A stretch of DNA of 64,000 nucleotides from Microbacterium sp. BR1 (GTDB lineage: Bacteria > Actinomycetota > Actinomycetes > Actinomycetales > Microbacteriaceae). Made by a program: the position numbers and the translations under genes. Shown in pieces: positions 17,638 to 25,729 of this stretch. Numbering within the stretch: the stretch's first letter is position 1; each line of letters opens with the position of its first letter. The notes under the pieces were generated by a model. It searched no databases, was not told where the DNA came from, and saw only the letters and a program-made list of their open reading frames with translations. The stretch lies in assembly GCF_002812725.1 (NCBI RefSeq), contig NZ_NMUN01000003.1, forward strand, positions 248,001 through 312,000, given 5' to 3'.

Positions 17638-18390
17638 TTACGACGCGGAATCCGGCGCGTCGATCGCGGCGCGCTGCGGGCCACCGGACTTCAGCTGGGC
17701 CAGACGCAACTCGACCTCGGTCAGCTGACCCAGGTCTTCGAGGCTCTCGAACTGCGCGTCGATGCTCGACGCGGCGAGCTCGGCCTTGCCCGCGGCGAGG
17801 GCTTCTTGACGGCGGATCTTGTCTTCGAAGCGTCCGAGCTCGCTCGTCGGGTCCATGACGTCGATGGACTTGACGGCGTCATGGACGCGGTTCTGCGCCT
17901 CGGCGGTCTTCGCGCGCGCGAGCAGTTCGCTGCGCTTGGCGCGCAGCTGCTCGAGCTTCTGCTTCATGCCGTTCAGGCCGTCCTTGAGCTTGTCGACGAC
18001 CTCGGTCTGCGACGCGATCTGCGGTTCGGCGGCACGCGCCTCGCCCTCGGCCGCGATCTGGCGCTGCAGCGCGATCTTGGCGAGGTTGTCGAACTTGTCG
18101 GCGTCGGTCGGGTCGCCCGCCGCGCGCAGCTGATCGGCCTTGCGGCTCGCCGCGAGCGCCTTGCCGCCCCACTCCGTGGCCGCCTGGATGTCTTCCTGGT
18201 GGTCGCGCTCGAGCAGGCGCAGGCTTCCGATCGTCTCGGCGATCGCCGTCTCGGCGTCGGCGATGTTGTTCGTGAAGTCTCGGACGAGCTGGTCGAGCAT
18301 CTTCTGCGGGTCTTCGGCCTGGTCGATCATGGCGTTGACGTTCGCCCGCACGAGGGTCGAGATGCGGCCGAAAATGGACTGCTTGGCCAT
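17638..18390 (-). CDS. PspA/IM30 family membrane stress protein
   Basis: 250 residues, almost entirely coiled-coil helix after the short N-terminus MAKQSIFGRISTLVRANVNAMI, which is the amphipathic helix that binds stressed membranes. The DPQKMLDQLVRDF segment is diagnostic of PspA/Vipp1/IM30 (ESCRT-III related). It probably assembles into scaffolds that protect the cytoplasmic membrane. GGAAGGAAACC precedes the ATG. It lies downstream of a TPM-domain membrane protein on the same strand, a combination that suggests a joint envelope-stress function. Confidence 0.93.
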   Translation of the reverse strand: MAKQSIFGRISTLVRANVNAMIDQAEDPQKMLDQLVRDFTNNIADAETAIAETIGSLRLLERDHQEDIQAATEWGGKALAASRKADQLRAAGDPTDADKFDNLAKIALQRQIAAEGEARAAEPQIASQTEVVDKLKDGLNGMKQKLEQLRAKRSELLARAKTAEAQNRVHDAVKSIDVMDPTSELGRFEDKIRRQEALAAGKAELAASSIDAQFESLEDLGQLTEVELRLAQLKSGGPQRAAIDAPDSAS

Positions 18391-18493
18391 TACGGTTTCC
18401 TTCCTTTTTGGCTGTTCACGTGGTCTGTGGCTGTTGTGGTCCGGATGACGGATGCGCCGGCTCGTCGCGGTGCGGTGGCCCCGTCGGCCGCGG

Positions 18494-20554
18494 TCAGAAT
18501 CGGCCTCCGCCGCGGCGCCCGCGGGTGCCGCCGCCCCCGAAACTCGCGGGACGTGCGCGGCCGCCCCCGAAGCTCCCGCCGCGTGACCCGCCGCGGGAGC
18601 CACCGCCTCCGAAGCCGCCCAGCCCGCCGAGGCCGCCGAAGCCGCCGGACGAGCGCGAGCCGCCGCCGAGCAGGGAGTTGAGCACGACGCCGCCGAGCAC
18701 GGCCCCGAGCATCCCGGCCCCGCCGTTGGAACCTGATCCGCTGCCTCCGAAGCCGCCGCCGTCGAAAGAGCCGACGTCGCGCTGGGCGACCGATGTGGCC
18801 TCGGCGGCGAGTTGTGCCGCGCGCCCTGCCTGCGCGAGGGCACTCGCGGGATCTGTGCCCTGCAACTGCTGCGCCGCGGCGAGTGAGGCGCGGGCCTCGG
18901 CCAGGCGCGTGCGGGCGGTCGCGCCCACGGCGCCGCGGCGCGAGGTGATGTAGTCGTCGGCGGCCGAGATCTGGGCCTGAGCCTGCAGCATCGCCTGCGA
19001 GAGCTGCTGTCGAGCGCGATCGTCGCGGGCCTGCGCGTCGCGCACACCCGCGATCACCGCGTCGATCTGTTCGTTCGCCGCACGCAGGGCCTCGAGAGCG
19101 GCGAGCGGACGGCTGGGCGGAACGAGCAACTTCCGGGCTTCGTCGACGCTTCGCCGCGTCGCGAGCGCTGCCGCTGCGACACGTCCATCGGGATCGGGCA
19201 GCGATGCGGCGGTCGCGAGGTCGGTTTCGAGCTCACTCACCAGCGCGGCCGCCTGACGTTCGCCCTCGGCGAGGTTCGCCGCCAGGTCGTCGATGGCCTT
19301 CTCGAGCAGGCGCGCCTGGTCGACGGCATCCTCGGCGGCGCGGATGCCGATGGCCGCTTCGCCGCCCCTGCCCGCGCCGACATCGCGCTGCGCCTCGGCG
19401 AGCTGGTCGGTCGCGAACTCCAGGCGCGCACGAGCCTGGTCGGGGTTGTCGGAGACCGTCGCGAAGGCTTCGGGGGCATACCGGGCGCCGAGCGCGGCCA
19501 GCGCGGCGTCCGCGGCCTCGATCGAGGCCGCCGCCTTCACCCGTTCGTCCTCGACGCGAACGAGGGCCTCGGGGGCGTTCTGCTCGAGCTTGCGCAGCTC
19601 GTCGAAATCGGCGGCTTTGGCGTCGAGGTCGGCGTTCGCCGCCGCGCAGAGTTCGAGGATGCGCGTGTACGCGGCTCGGGCCGAGGCATCCGTGTCGGGC
19701 GTTTCGTCGTCGAGGGATTGCTGCAGCGAAAACGCCTCGGTGAGCGCCGCACGGGCGCGCTCCAGGGCGTCCGAGAATGCGGCCGTGGCCTCGTCGCCGA
19801 ACTGGGCCTTGGCGAAGCCGAGTTCTTGTGCGCTCGTGGTGATCGCGTCATCGGTCGCGACGAGGGCGGCGGATGCCTGGCGCTCGAGCTCTTCGGTCGG
19901 CATGGCAGGGGCTTCGATGGCGCTGGGGGAGGGGTGCCGGCGTTTGCGCAGCAGAACCCAGCCGACCAGCACGAACCCGGCGAGGACGACGGCTCCGACC
20001 GCGAGGAGGGGAAGGAGGCCGCTCGAGCCGTTCGAGGACGAGGAGCCGCCGTCATCCGTGCCCGTTCCGGTCGCCTCGGCGAGTCCCTCAGCCGTCGCGT
20101 CGATCGCTCCGGCCCAGTTGCCTGCTGCGAGGGCGGGCTGGATGTCGTTCTGCTCGATCGAGCCCAGCTGCTCGTCTGTCACGGGTCCCGCGCTGTCACC
20201 GGAGAGGTAGAACTGCCGCGACTCCGTGGCGACCGCGAGCAGATACTGGGTGGGGCCGAGCCCGTTGTCGAGCGCGGTCTGATTCGCCCAGTCCGCGGAC
20301 GAGGCCGGATCGGTGAACTCGTCGACGAAGACGACCCAGAGATCGAGTCCGGACTCCTCGCGGAACCGCTGCAGGCGCTCCTCGGCGTCGGCCGCGGCGG
20401 GCGGTGCGAGCACGCCCGCGTCGTCCAGGATGTAGCCGGAACCGAGCGTCACCGGCGGCGTGGCGATCGCGGCGCCCGCGGGGCCCAGGAGGAGCGCCAT
20501 CACGGCGAGGACGAGAGCAGCCGCGCGCGCGTTCAGAGACCAACGCGCGTGCAT
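18494..20554 (-). CDS. TPM-domain (TLP18.3/Psb32/MOLO-1) membrane protein
   Basis: 686 residues. Signal peptide (about 1-33), TPM domain (about 38-150, with YILDDAGVL and an acidic DLWVVFVDEF strand), a membrane helix around 185-210 (LLPLLAVGAVVLAGFVLVGW), a long Ala/Glu-rich helical region, and a Gly/Ser/Arg-rich tail ending RGRRGGGRF. The TPM domain would be outside the cell, the helical part and basic tail inside. The ATG at 20554 follows AAGGGGG. Upstream of pspA by about 100 bases, probably co-transcribed. Function not established; a membrane-integrity role is inferred from the neighbour. Confidence 0.87.
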   Translation of the reverse strand: MHARWSLNARAAALVLAVMALLLGPAGAAIATPPVTLGSGYILDDAGVLAPPAAADAEERLQRFREESGLDLWVVFVDEFTDPASSADWANQTALDNGLGPTQYLLAVATESRQFYLSGDSAGPVTDEQLGSIEQNDIQPALAAGNWAGAIDATAEGLAEATGTGTDDGGSSSSNGSSGLLPLLAVGAVVLAGFVLVGWVLLRKRRHPSPSAIEAPAMPTEELERQASAALVATDDAITTSAQELGFAKAQFGDEATAAFSDALERARAALTEAFSLQQSLDDETPDTDASARAAYTRILELCAAANADLDAKAADFDELRKLEQNAPEALVRVEDERVKAAASIEAADAALAALGARYAPEAFATVSDNPDQARARLEFATDQLAEAQRDVGAGRGGEAAIGIRAAEDAVDQARLLEKAIDDLAANLAEGERQAAALVSELETDLATAASLPDPDGRVAAAALATRRSVDEARKLLVPPSRPLAALEALRAANEQIDAVIAGVRDAQARDDRARQQLSQAMLQAQAQISAADDYITSRRGAVGATARTRLAEARASLAAAQQLQGTDPASALAQAGRAAQLAAEATSVAQRDVGSFDGGGFGGSGSGSNGGAGMLGAVLGGVVLNSLLGGGSRSSGGFGGLGGLGGFGGGGSRGGSRGGSFGGGRARPASFGGGGTRGRRGGGRF

Positions 20555-20777
20555 CGCGACCCCCTTCGCGGGCCGAGGAAAAGCCCACTCCACGAGTCTA
20601 TGCGGCGCCCGGCATGCCCGATAGCGGCGTCCGCGCCCTCGCGGGGCGATCGGGGTGACACCCGGCGAGGCGCGCGATCCGGATCCGATGCCGGGGTAGC
20701 GTTTCGCGCCGGGCGCACTGTCTGCGGCATGCGCCGACGCCGGCTCGGATGCTTCGGATCGACCCCAGGAGGGCGAC

Positions 20778-21620
20778 ATGGACGACAGGTACGGAACGGA
20801 CGTGCTCGCCGCGGGATGGCGCGACAAGAACGCGCGTCGCGTGCCCCGCGTCGCCGCCGAGCACGACCTGGTCGTCGAGGTCGCGTCGGACGGATGGTGC
20901 GGCGCGGTCACCGGCGTGAAGTCCGGCCACGTCGAGCTCGAAGACCGCCACGGGCGTCGTCGCCTGTTTCCGCTCGGCCCCGGATTCATGGTGGATGGTC
21001 AGCTTGTCGAGCTGGGACCGCCGGCCCCCGCGACTCCTGCGGTCCGGCCGCCCGCCGCCCGCACGGCGTCGGGCTCGTTCGCGGTCGCCGATGCGCGCGC
21101 ACGCGTCGCGCTGCCGAGCCGGATCCTCGTCGAGGGCCGGCACGATGCCGAGCTCGTCGAGAAGGTGTGGGGCGACGACCTGCGCATCGAGGGCGTCGTC
21201 GTCGAGTACCTCGAGGGCGTCGACCTGCTCGACGCGATGCTCACGGCCGAGCCGCCGTCCGCGAAGCGCCGCTACGGCGTTCTTGTCGACCACCTCGTGC
21301 CGGGTTCGAAGGAGGCGCGCATCGCCGACGCCGTGGCGCGCGGACCGCACGGGGCGCACACGCTGATCGTGGGACATCCGTTCGTCGACGTCTGGCAGTG
21401 CGTCACGCCGCAGGCCCTCGGCATCCGGGCGTGGCCCGAGGTCCCGCGTGGGATCGACTGGAAGACGGGCGTCTGCCGGGGACTCGGATGGCCCGCCGAA
21501 ACCCCCGCAGACCTGGCTCGCGCCTGGCGGCGGGTGCTCGGCGCCGTGACGTCGTATCGCGACCTCGAGCCCGCGCTGCTCGGCCGCGTCGAAGAGCTCA
21601 TCGACTTCGTCACCTCCTGA
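20778..21620 (+). CDS. DUF3097 family protein
   Basis: 280 residues. Recognised as the actinobacterial DUF3097 family by the N-terminal YGTDVLAAGW and by KDxVARVPRV-like spacing (KNARRVPRV). Function unknown. The segment ILVEGRHDAELVEKVWGDDL followed by GVLVDHLVPGSKEARIA resembles the Glu and acidic motifs of Toprim domains (primases, RNase M5), so a nucleic-acid role is possible but inferred. A strong AGGAGG precedes the ATG, and TAGCGT lies about 80 bases upstream. Confidence 0.85.
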   Translation: MDDRYGTDVLAAGWRDKNARRVPRVAAEHDLVVEVASDGWCGAVTGVKSGHVELEDRHGRRRLFPLGPGFMVDGQLVELGPPAPATPAVRPPAARTASGSFAVADARARVALPSRILVEGRHDAELVEKVWGDDLRIEGVVVEYLEGVDLLDAMLTAEPPSAKRRYGVLVDHLVPGSKEARIADAVARGPHGAHTLIVGHPFVDVWQCVTPQALGIRAWPEVPRGIDWKTGVCRGLGWPAETPADLARAWRRVLGAVTSYRDLEPALLGRVEELIDFVTS

Positions 21621-21714
21621 CGCCCGCCCGCCCGTCCGGCCTCGCCCGTCGTCCGGGCGCTCCGGTTCGCTTCGCTTCGCTCCGCGTCGGCCCGGCCCCG
21701 GTGCCCTCGAGGCC

Positions 21715-21782
21715 CCGAAGCACCCCATCTGTGCCGAAAAACCCCAGACTGGGGGTGTTTCGCCGCAGAACGGGTGTTTCGG
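21715..21782. repeat. Long imperfect palindrome downstream of DUF3097
   Basis: Two 31-base arms (21715-21745, 21752-21782) with a 6-base loop; roughly four fifths of positions pair. It has the same arm length as the palindrome at 1055-1120, although the sequence differs. Probable terminator or REP-like element; nothing else is visible in 21621-21848 except the trmB promoter. Confidence 0.6.
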
Positions 21783-21835
21783 CGGGGTGGGCGGCGTGCG
21801 CGGGGCGACGGCGGGGAACGGATGCTGCGGCTCGG

Positions 21836-21841
21836 TAGCCT
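21836..21841 (+). promoter_or_regulatory. -10 box of trmB, near-leaderless
   Basis: TAGCCT with 7 bases before the GTG at 21849. Confidence 0.45.
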
Positions 21842-21848
21842 GGGGAGT

Positions 21849-22574
21849 GTGACCGAGCCCGACGCACCCACCTTCCGCGACAAGCCGGTCTCGTTCGTCC
21901 GGCGGGGTGGCCGCATGTCCGACGGACAGGAGCGCGCCTGGGTCGAGCTCGCCCCCGCGTACCTGATCGACGTGGCGCGGGGTGTCGCCGAGACATCCGT
22001 CCATCCCGACGCCCGGTTCGACCCGGCCGAGGTCTACGGACGCACCGCGCCGCTGATCGTCGAGGTCGGCTCGGGGCAGGGTCACGCCATCATCGCCGCG
22101 GCCCTCGCCCGGCCCGATGCCGACTTCCTCGCCGTCGAGGTCTTTCGCGCGGGACTCGCCCGCACGATGCTCGACGCCGAGCGCGAGGGCGCGCGCAACA
22201 TCCGTGTGATCGAAGCGAACGCCCCCGAGGTGCTGACGACGTTCGTGCCCGAGGCATCCGTTTCCGAACTCTGGGTGTTCTTCCCCGACCCGTGGCACAA
22301 GAACAAGCACACCAAGCGCCGCCTCGTGACCGAGGAGTTCGCCGAAGCGGCGGCGCGCGCGATCACCGCGGGCGGCATGCTGCGCATGGCGACCGACTGG
22401 GAGGACTACGCGCGGGGGATGCGCGTGGCGTTGGATGCTTCGCCGCACTTCGAGCGCGCCTTCGAGGGCGACTGGGCCGAGCGGTTCGAGGGCCGGGTGA
22501 TGACGGCGTTCGAGCGCAAGGGGATCCGTGCGGGCCGAGACATCCGGGACCTCGCGTACCGACGCGTCGGCTGA
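21849..22574 (+). CDS. trmB: tRNA (guanine-N7-)-methyltransferase
   Basis: Makes m7G46 in tRNA using S-adenosylmethionine. 241 residues with the family signatures: FVRRGGRMSDGQ near the start, the SAM motif LIVEVGSGQGHAI, and the TrmB hallmark FPDPWHKNKHTKRR. The GTG at 21849 is preferred over upstream ATGs because of the TAGCCT promoter 7 bases before it and the typical N-terminus that results. Confidence 0.95.
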   Translation: MTEPDAPTFRDKPVSFVRRGGRMSDGQERAWVELAPAYLIDVARGVAETSVHPDARFDPAEVYGRTAPLIVEVGSGQGHAIIAAALARPDADFLAVEVFRAGLARTMLDAEREGARNIRVIEANAPEVLTTFVPEASVSELWVFFPDPWHKNKHTKRRLVTEEFAEAAARAITAGGMLRMATDWEDYARGMRVALDASPHFERAFEGDWAERFEGRVMTAFERKGIRAGRDIRDLAYRRVG

Positions 22575-22617
22575 GCTTGCCGGGCGGGATAGTGCACCGT
22601 CTGAAAGACTGAGGCGG

Positions 22618-23526
22618 ATGCCCGCGCTCACCGATACGAACGCCCCCGTCCGTCCGACCGTCTGGATCGGGCTGCTGCCGGCGCTCGTTGTGTGCCTCGC
22701 GGCTCCCGCGTTCTTCGTGCTGCGGATCACCTGGCTCGGCTGGGCGCTGCTGGCGCTCGGGATGCTGCTGGCCTGGCTGCTGCGCGGTCAGCTGGATGGT
22801 CGGGGTTCCGCTGAGGCATCCGATGCCCCTGCGGACCCGCACGCCGCTGGTGCCGTCGCGCGCCGGCCGAGTCTCGTCCGCGACCTGTCGCTGATCGCGA
22901 TCGGCATGCTGATCGTCAGCGTTATCCCGCTGAAGGCCGAACTCGACAACTGGGCCATGGTGCGTTTCACTCTCGCGCTGGGCGGCGCGGTGCTCGTGCC
23001 GTACCTGATCTCGCGCTATGTCTACCGGGACTACGCCATCCGCTTCCCCTGGCGCGGGGGCGGTAGATGGACGACGTTCCAGTGGACGTGGCTCGTCGTC
23101 GTCCTGGCGCTCGGATGGCTCATCCTGCCCTTCTACTTCATCACCTCGGGCGTCTACACGAACTGGCCGGTCGTGAACACGCCGGAGCTGATCGCGCGGC
23201 TGTTCGTGGGCGTCGGCGCGGTCGGCATCTGGGACGAGCTCTTCTTCATCTGCACGGTCTTCGTGCTGCTGCGCCGCCACTTTCCGATGGCGGTCGCGAA
23301 CGTGCTGCAGGCGATCGTGTTCGTGTCGTTCCTGTGGGAGCTCGGCTACCAGGCGTGGGGGCCGTTGCTGACGATCCCGTTCGCGGTGCTGCAGGGCTTC
23401 ATCTTCCTGAAGACGCGGTCGCTGGCGTACGTCGTGACGGTGCACCTGCTGTTCGACGCGGTCGTCTTCCTCGTGCTCGTGCACGCGCACAACCCGGGGA
23501 TGCTCGACGGACTCTTCCTCGTCTGA
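22618..23526 (+). CDS. CPBP-like multi-pass membrane protein
   Basis: 302 residues with about eight hydrophobic helices. The C-terminal half contains GIWDELFFICTVFVLLRRHFP, FLWELGYQAWG and VTVHLLFDAVVF. This order resembles the CPBP/CAAX-protease (Abi) family, whose helices carry EExxxR, FxxxH and HxxxN/D. Here the first motif is DELFF, not EExxxR, so proteolytic activity is uncertain. The ATG at 22618 starts the protein after the short gap from trmB. Convergent with the SRPBCC gene, only 15 bases apart. Confidence 0.65.
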   Translation: MPALTDTNAPVRPTVWIGLLPALVVCLAAPAFFVLRITWLGWALLALGMLLAWLLRGQLDGRGSAEASDAPADPHAAGAVARRPSLVRDLSLIAIGMLIVSVIPLKAELDNWAMVRFTLALGGAVLVPYLISRYVYRDYAIRFPWRGGGRWTTFQWTWLVVVLALGWLILPFYFITSGVYTNWPVVNTPELIARLFVGVGAVGIWDELFFICTVFVLLRRHFPMAVANVLQAIVFVSFLWELGYQAWGPLLTIPFAVLQGFIFLKTRSLAYVVTVHLLFDAVVFLVLVHAHNPGMLDGLFLV

Positions 23527-23541
23527 GCGGCCGGGTGGTAC

Positions 23542-24198
23542 TCATGACGGGGTGGGATGTGAGAGCGAGCGCTCTGAGCGCCGACGGATGCCCCGCAGCA
23601 TCCTCTCGGTCATGACGAAACTGACCATCTCGACCGGCTCGACCAGTGCCCCGGCCCAGCGTCTGAGGTACGCATACCGCTCGCGAACGATGAGCCGTGT
23701 CGAACCATCCGCTCGGGGACGCAGGACGAAGGCCCATGTGAAGTCGTACGGAGCTCCTTCGCCGGTACCGTCGGGGCCGACAGCGCCGCGCAGCACGAGA
23801 TCGCTCTCCTCATGGATGGACGCGACCGATAGGGCGACGCCCGGAGCCAGATTCACGGCATCGCCGACCGAGCGGATCTGGAACGCGGGGACGACGGTGT
23901 CGGCGCTGTGGATCTCGACACCGACGAGGTTCTCGAGCCAGTCGTAGGTGTAGAACCCGCCGCGATTCTGCCCCAGCTGCGCGAGCCATGGCCATACCGC
24001 GGACGGCGGCGCACCGATCGAGATGGCGCGCGTCGCGACGAGATCCGGACGGGGCAGCAGATCATCCCCGGCCAGCTTCGCGAGAAGCTCCTCGTCCGTC
24101 GCGCCCCATCGCAGTGAGGCCCGTCGCACGGCCAGGATCACAGCGGCCGCTGCCGCGGAGAACACCGCCGCACCCGTCAATCCCCGTATCCAGCCCAT
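23542..24198 (-). CDS. SRPBCC (START/Bet v1-like) protein with N-terminal membrane helix
   Basis: 218 residues. Hydrophobic N-terminus (about 5-27) that may anchor the protein, followed by the pattern seen in polyketide-cyclase-type SRPBCC proteins: a strand with PPSAVWPWLAQLGQNRGGFYTYDWLENL, FTWAFVLRP and LIVRERYAY. The fold binds hydrophobic ligands; ligand unknown. The ATG at 24198 lies at the edge of the disrupted region next to tRNA-Arg. Confidence 0.82.
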   Translation of the reverse strand: MGWIRGLTGAAVFSAAAAAVILAVRRASLRWGATDEELLAKLAGDDLLPRPDLVATRAISIGAPPSAVWPWLAQLGQNRGGFYTYDWLENLVGVEIHSADTVVPAFQIRSVGDAVNLAPGVALSVASIHEESDLVLRGAVGPDGTGEGAPYDFTWAFVLRPRADGSTRLIVRERYAYLRRWAGALVEPVEMVSFVMTERMLRGIRRRSERSLSHPTPS

Positions 24199-24494
24199 GC
24201 GGGCAGTATTCCACCAATGGCAGCCCGTGGCAGCGGAATCCGCCGTGCAAAACCAGGGCAGGAATCGAGGAACGCCCGAGGCTCATCGCGCCTTCCCGAC
24301 GACCGTCGCGAAGGCGATCGCGCACGGAACGAGCGCGGACCTCGCTGACAGGCGCTGTCAGCGCGAGTTCGAGCTGTTCCGCGTCGAAGGCAGCAGCCAT
24401 CACCGCGAGCTGCTGTTCGGGAATCGCCAGCTCTCGGGCAACCTGTGTCCACTTCTCCACCTCTGCCTCTGCGCCGAAACGACGAGCGGGTCAG
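24062..24494 (-). pseudogene. Unidentified truncated reading frame
   Basis: A minus-strand frame is coding-like for about 65 residues (GAEAEVEKWTQVARELAIPE and VMAAAFDAEQLELALTAP are the clearest parts). Its first in-frame GTG is at 24460, but the coding look begins just after an in-frame stop at about 24492, so the original 5' end seems lost. It then degenerates and overlaps the SRPBCC gene. I do not recognise it. It abuts the integrase remnant and may be part of the same decayed element. Confidence 0.35.
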
Positions 24495-24515
24495 GTGGGT
24501 TCAGGGGCGGCTTTC

Positions 24516-24660
24516 TCGCCTTTCGCGGACCTGTTCGACCATGATCTCGACGATGTCGCGGGGGCGCTGCATCAGGCGAAACGCGCCACGAATGCTGTCA
24601 CGCTGTTGTCACGAGAAAGGGACCGCGAGGTCGAAATGACCCGCGATCCCTTGCCCCGGT
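24516..24660 (+). pseudogene. Tyrosine recombinase (phage integrase) C-terminal remnant
   Basis: The plus-strand frame reads FADLFDHDLDDVAGALHQ then AKRATNAV, which closely matches the tail that follows the catalytic Tyr in actinobacterial tyrosine integrases (typically YADLFDDDLD). The catalytic Tyr position is Phe, and nothing upstream in any frame continues the integrase, so only about 30 residues survive. The frame runs on into the antisense of tRNA-Arg, the usual arrangement of an integrase beside its tRNA attachment site. End coordinates are approximate. Confidence 0.6.
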
Positions 24661-24663
24661 CTG

Positions 24664-24736
24664 TGCCCCCGACTGGAATCGAACCAGCGACCTTTGGTAC
24701 CGGAAACCAACGCTCTATCCCCTGAGCTACGGAGGC
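24664..24736 (-). tRNA. tRNA-Arg (anticodon CCG)
   Basis: A complete 73-base cloverleaf. The acceptor stem GCCTCCG pairs with CGGGGGC, the D-arm is GCTC...GAGC, the anticodon stem-loop is TTGGT-TTCCGGT-ACCAA (anticodon CCG, reading CGG), and the T-arm loop is TTCGATT. Discriminator A; CCA is not encoded. The 3' end faces the integrase remnant. Confidence 0.97.
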
Positions 24737-24798
24737 GTACCGATCGAGGTTATCACCCGGCGACGGGCTCCCTCGTGCCTCTCGGCGTGACCCGATCC

Positions 24799-25614
24799 TC
24801 AGCCGTCTGTCGGGGCGGGGGTCTCGGCGACGGCCTCGACCACAGCCATCCGCTCGGCGAGCGCCTGCGCCAATCGCTCCGCGAGATACGCGTGACCGGC
24901 GGTGGACGGATGATTCCTGCCGACGCCCGTATCGATGACGTCGAAATAGTTCGACGCGACGATCCACGTGTCGTCGATGGGGGAGATGTACCACCAGCCG
25001 CGTTCGGCGGCCAAGCGTGAGAGTTCCGAGTCGATGAGGGCGGTGCCGCTCTCGACCGGAAGGACGTGAGGGGCCGGCCCCAGTACGACGATCGAGGCAT
25101 CCGGATACGTTGCGGAAAGCGCGTCCCAGGCCGCGTTCACGGCGCCGGCGTAGTCGTTCTTGGCGACGAGCAGCCGATCGTTGATCGACCCCTGCACGAT
25201 GATCACGTCGGGATCCAACGCGGAATCGAGTGCCGCGATGCGCTCGCCGAAGGAGGGGCCGTCGATGCCCGGCCTCAGGTATCCGCTACCGCGCACACCG
25301 TCGACGACGGTCGTCCACCCGGTCACGCGGCCGAGCTCATACGCGTAGCCGAGAGTCGGGTCGCTCGCCGCGGAACCGTATGTCCACGAGTCGCCGAACA
25401 CGAGCACCGTCGCGTCGGACGGAATGGTCAGGGCGGCCGGGGCCGAGGCATCCGTCCCGGCGTTCGCGAGTCCCGCGCCGCCCGCGACTTCGGCGGCGGG
25501 TGTGGGGCGTTGCCACGGCTGCCAGGCGCCGATGACGGCGGCCGCGAGGACGCCCGCGGCGAGGGCCCAGAGCACGCCGACGCGCACGCGCGGACGGCGG
25601 GGAGCTTCAGGCAT
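24799..25614 (-). CDS. SGNH/GDSL hydrolase, membrane-anchored or secreted
   Basis: 271 residues. A short basic N-terminus and one hydrophobic helix (about 12-31) suggest anchoring or export. The catalytic domain has the SGNH blocks: FGDSWTYG (Ser76), a Gly block (RGSGYL), QGSINDRL (Asn) and HPSTAGHAYLAERL (Asp/His region: RNHPS). It is an esterase/lipase or acetylhydrolase of unknown substrate. The ATG at 25614 is 6 bases downstream of TACCCT, indicating leaderless transcription. Confidence 0.85.
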   Translation of the reverse strand: MPEAPRRPRVRVGVLWALAAGVLAAAVIGAWQPWQRPTPAAEVAGGAGLANAGTDASAPAALTIPSDATVLVFGDSWTYGSAASDPTLGYAYELGRVTGWTTVVDGVRGSGYLRPGIDGPSFGERIAALDSALDPDVIIVQGSINDRLLVAKNDYAGAVNAAWDALSATYPDASIVVLGPAPHVLPVESGTALIDSELSRLAAERGWWYISPIDDTWIVASNYFDVIDTGVGRNHPSTAGHAYLAERLAQALAERMAVVEAVAETPAPTDG

Positions 25615-25620
25615 GCATAG

Positions 25621-25626
25621 AGGGTA
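25621..25626 (-). promoter_or_regulatory. -10 box of SGNH gene, leaderless spacing
   Basis: TACCCT on the minus strand, exactly 6 bases before the ATG at 25614. Confidence 0.45.
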
Positions 25627-25729
25627 AGTCACGGAATCATGTGCGGATGCCAGGACCGTCGTCTGCTGTGGGATGAGCATCGTTTCGGCCGCGTGCGAGG
25701 GTGTCACGCGAGCGTGCAAGGATGTCTCG

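Noticed and set aside
20598..22730. Long minus-strand frame opposite DUF3097 and trmB
   Set aside because: Overlaps two convincing genes on the other strand and has the residue bias of an antisense shadow.
24664..24736. Protein-coding reading through the tRNA (PPTGIEPATFGTGNQRSIP-like frame)
   Set aside because: It is the antisense of tRNA-Arg, commonly mistranslated in this way; not a real protein except perhaps as integrase read-through.
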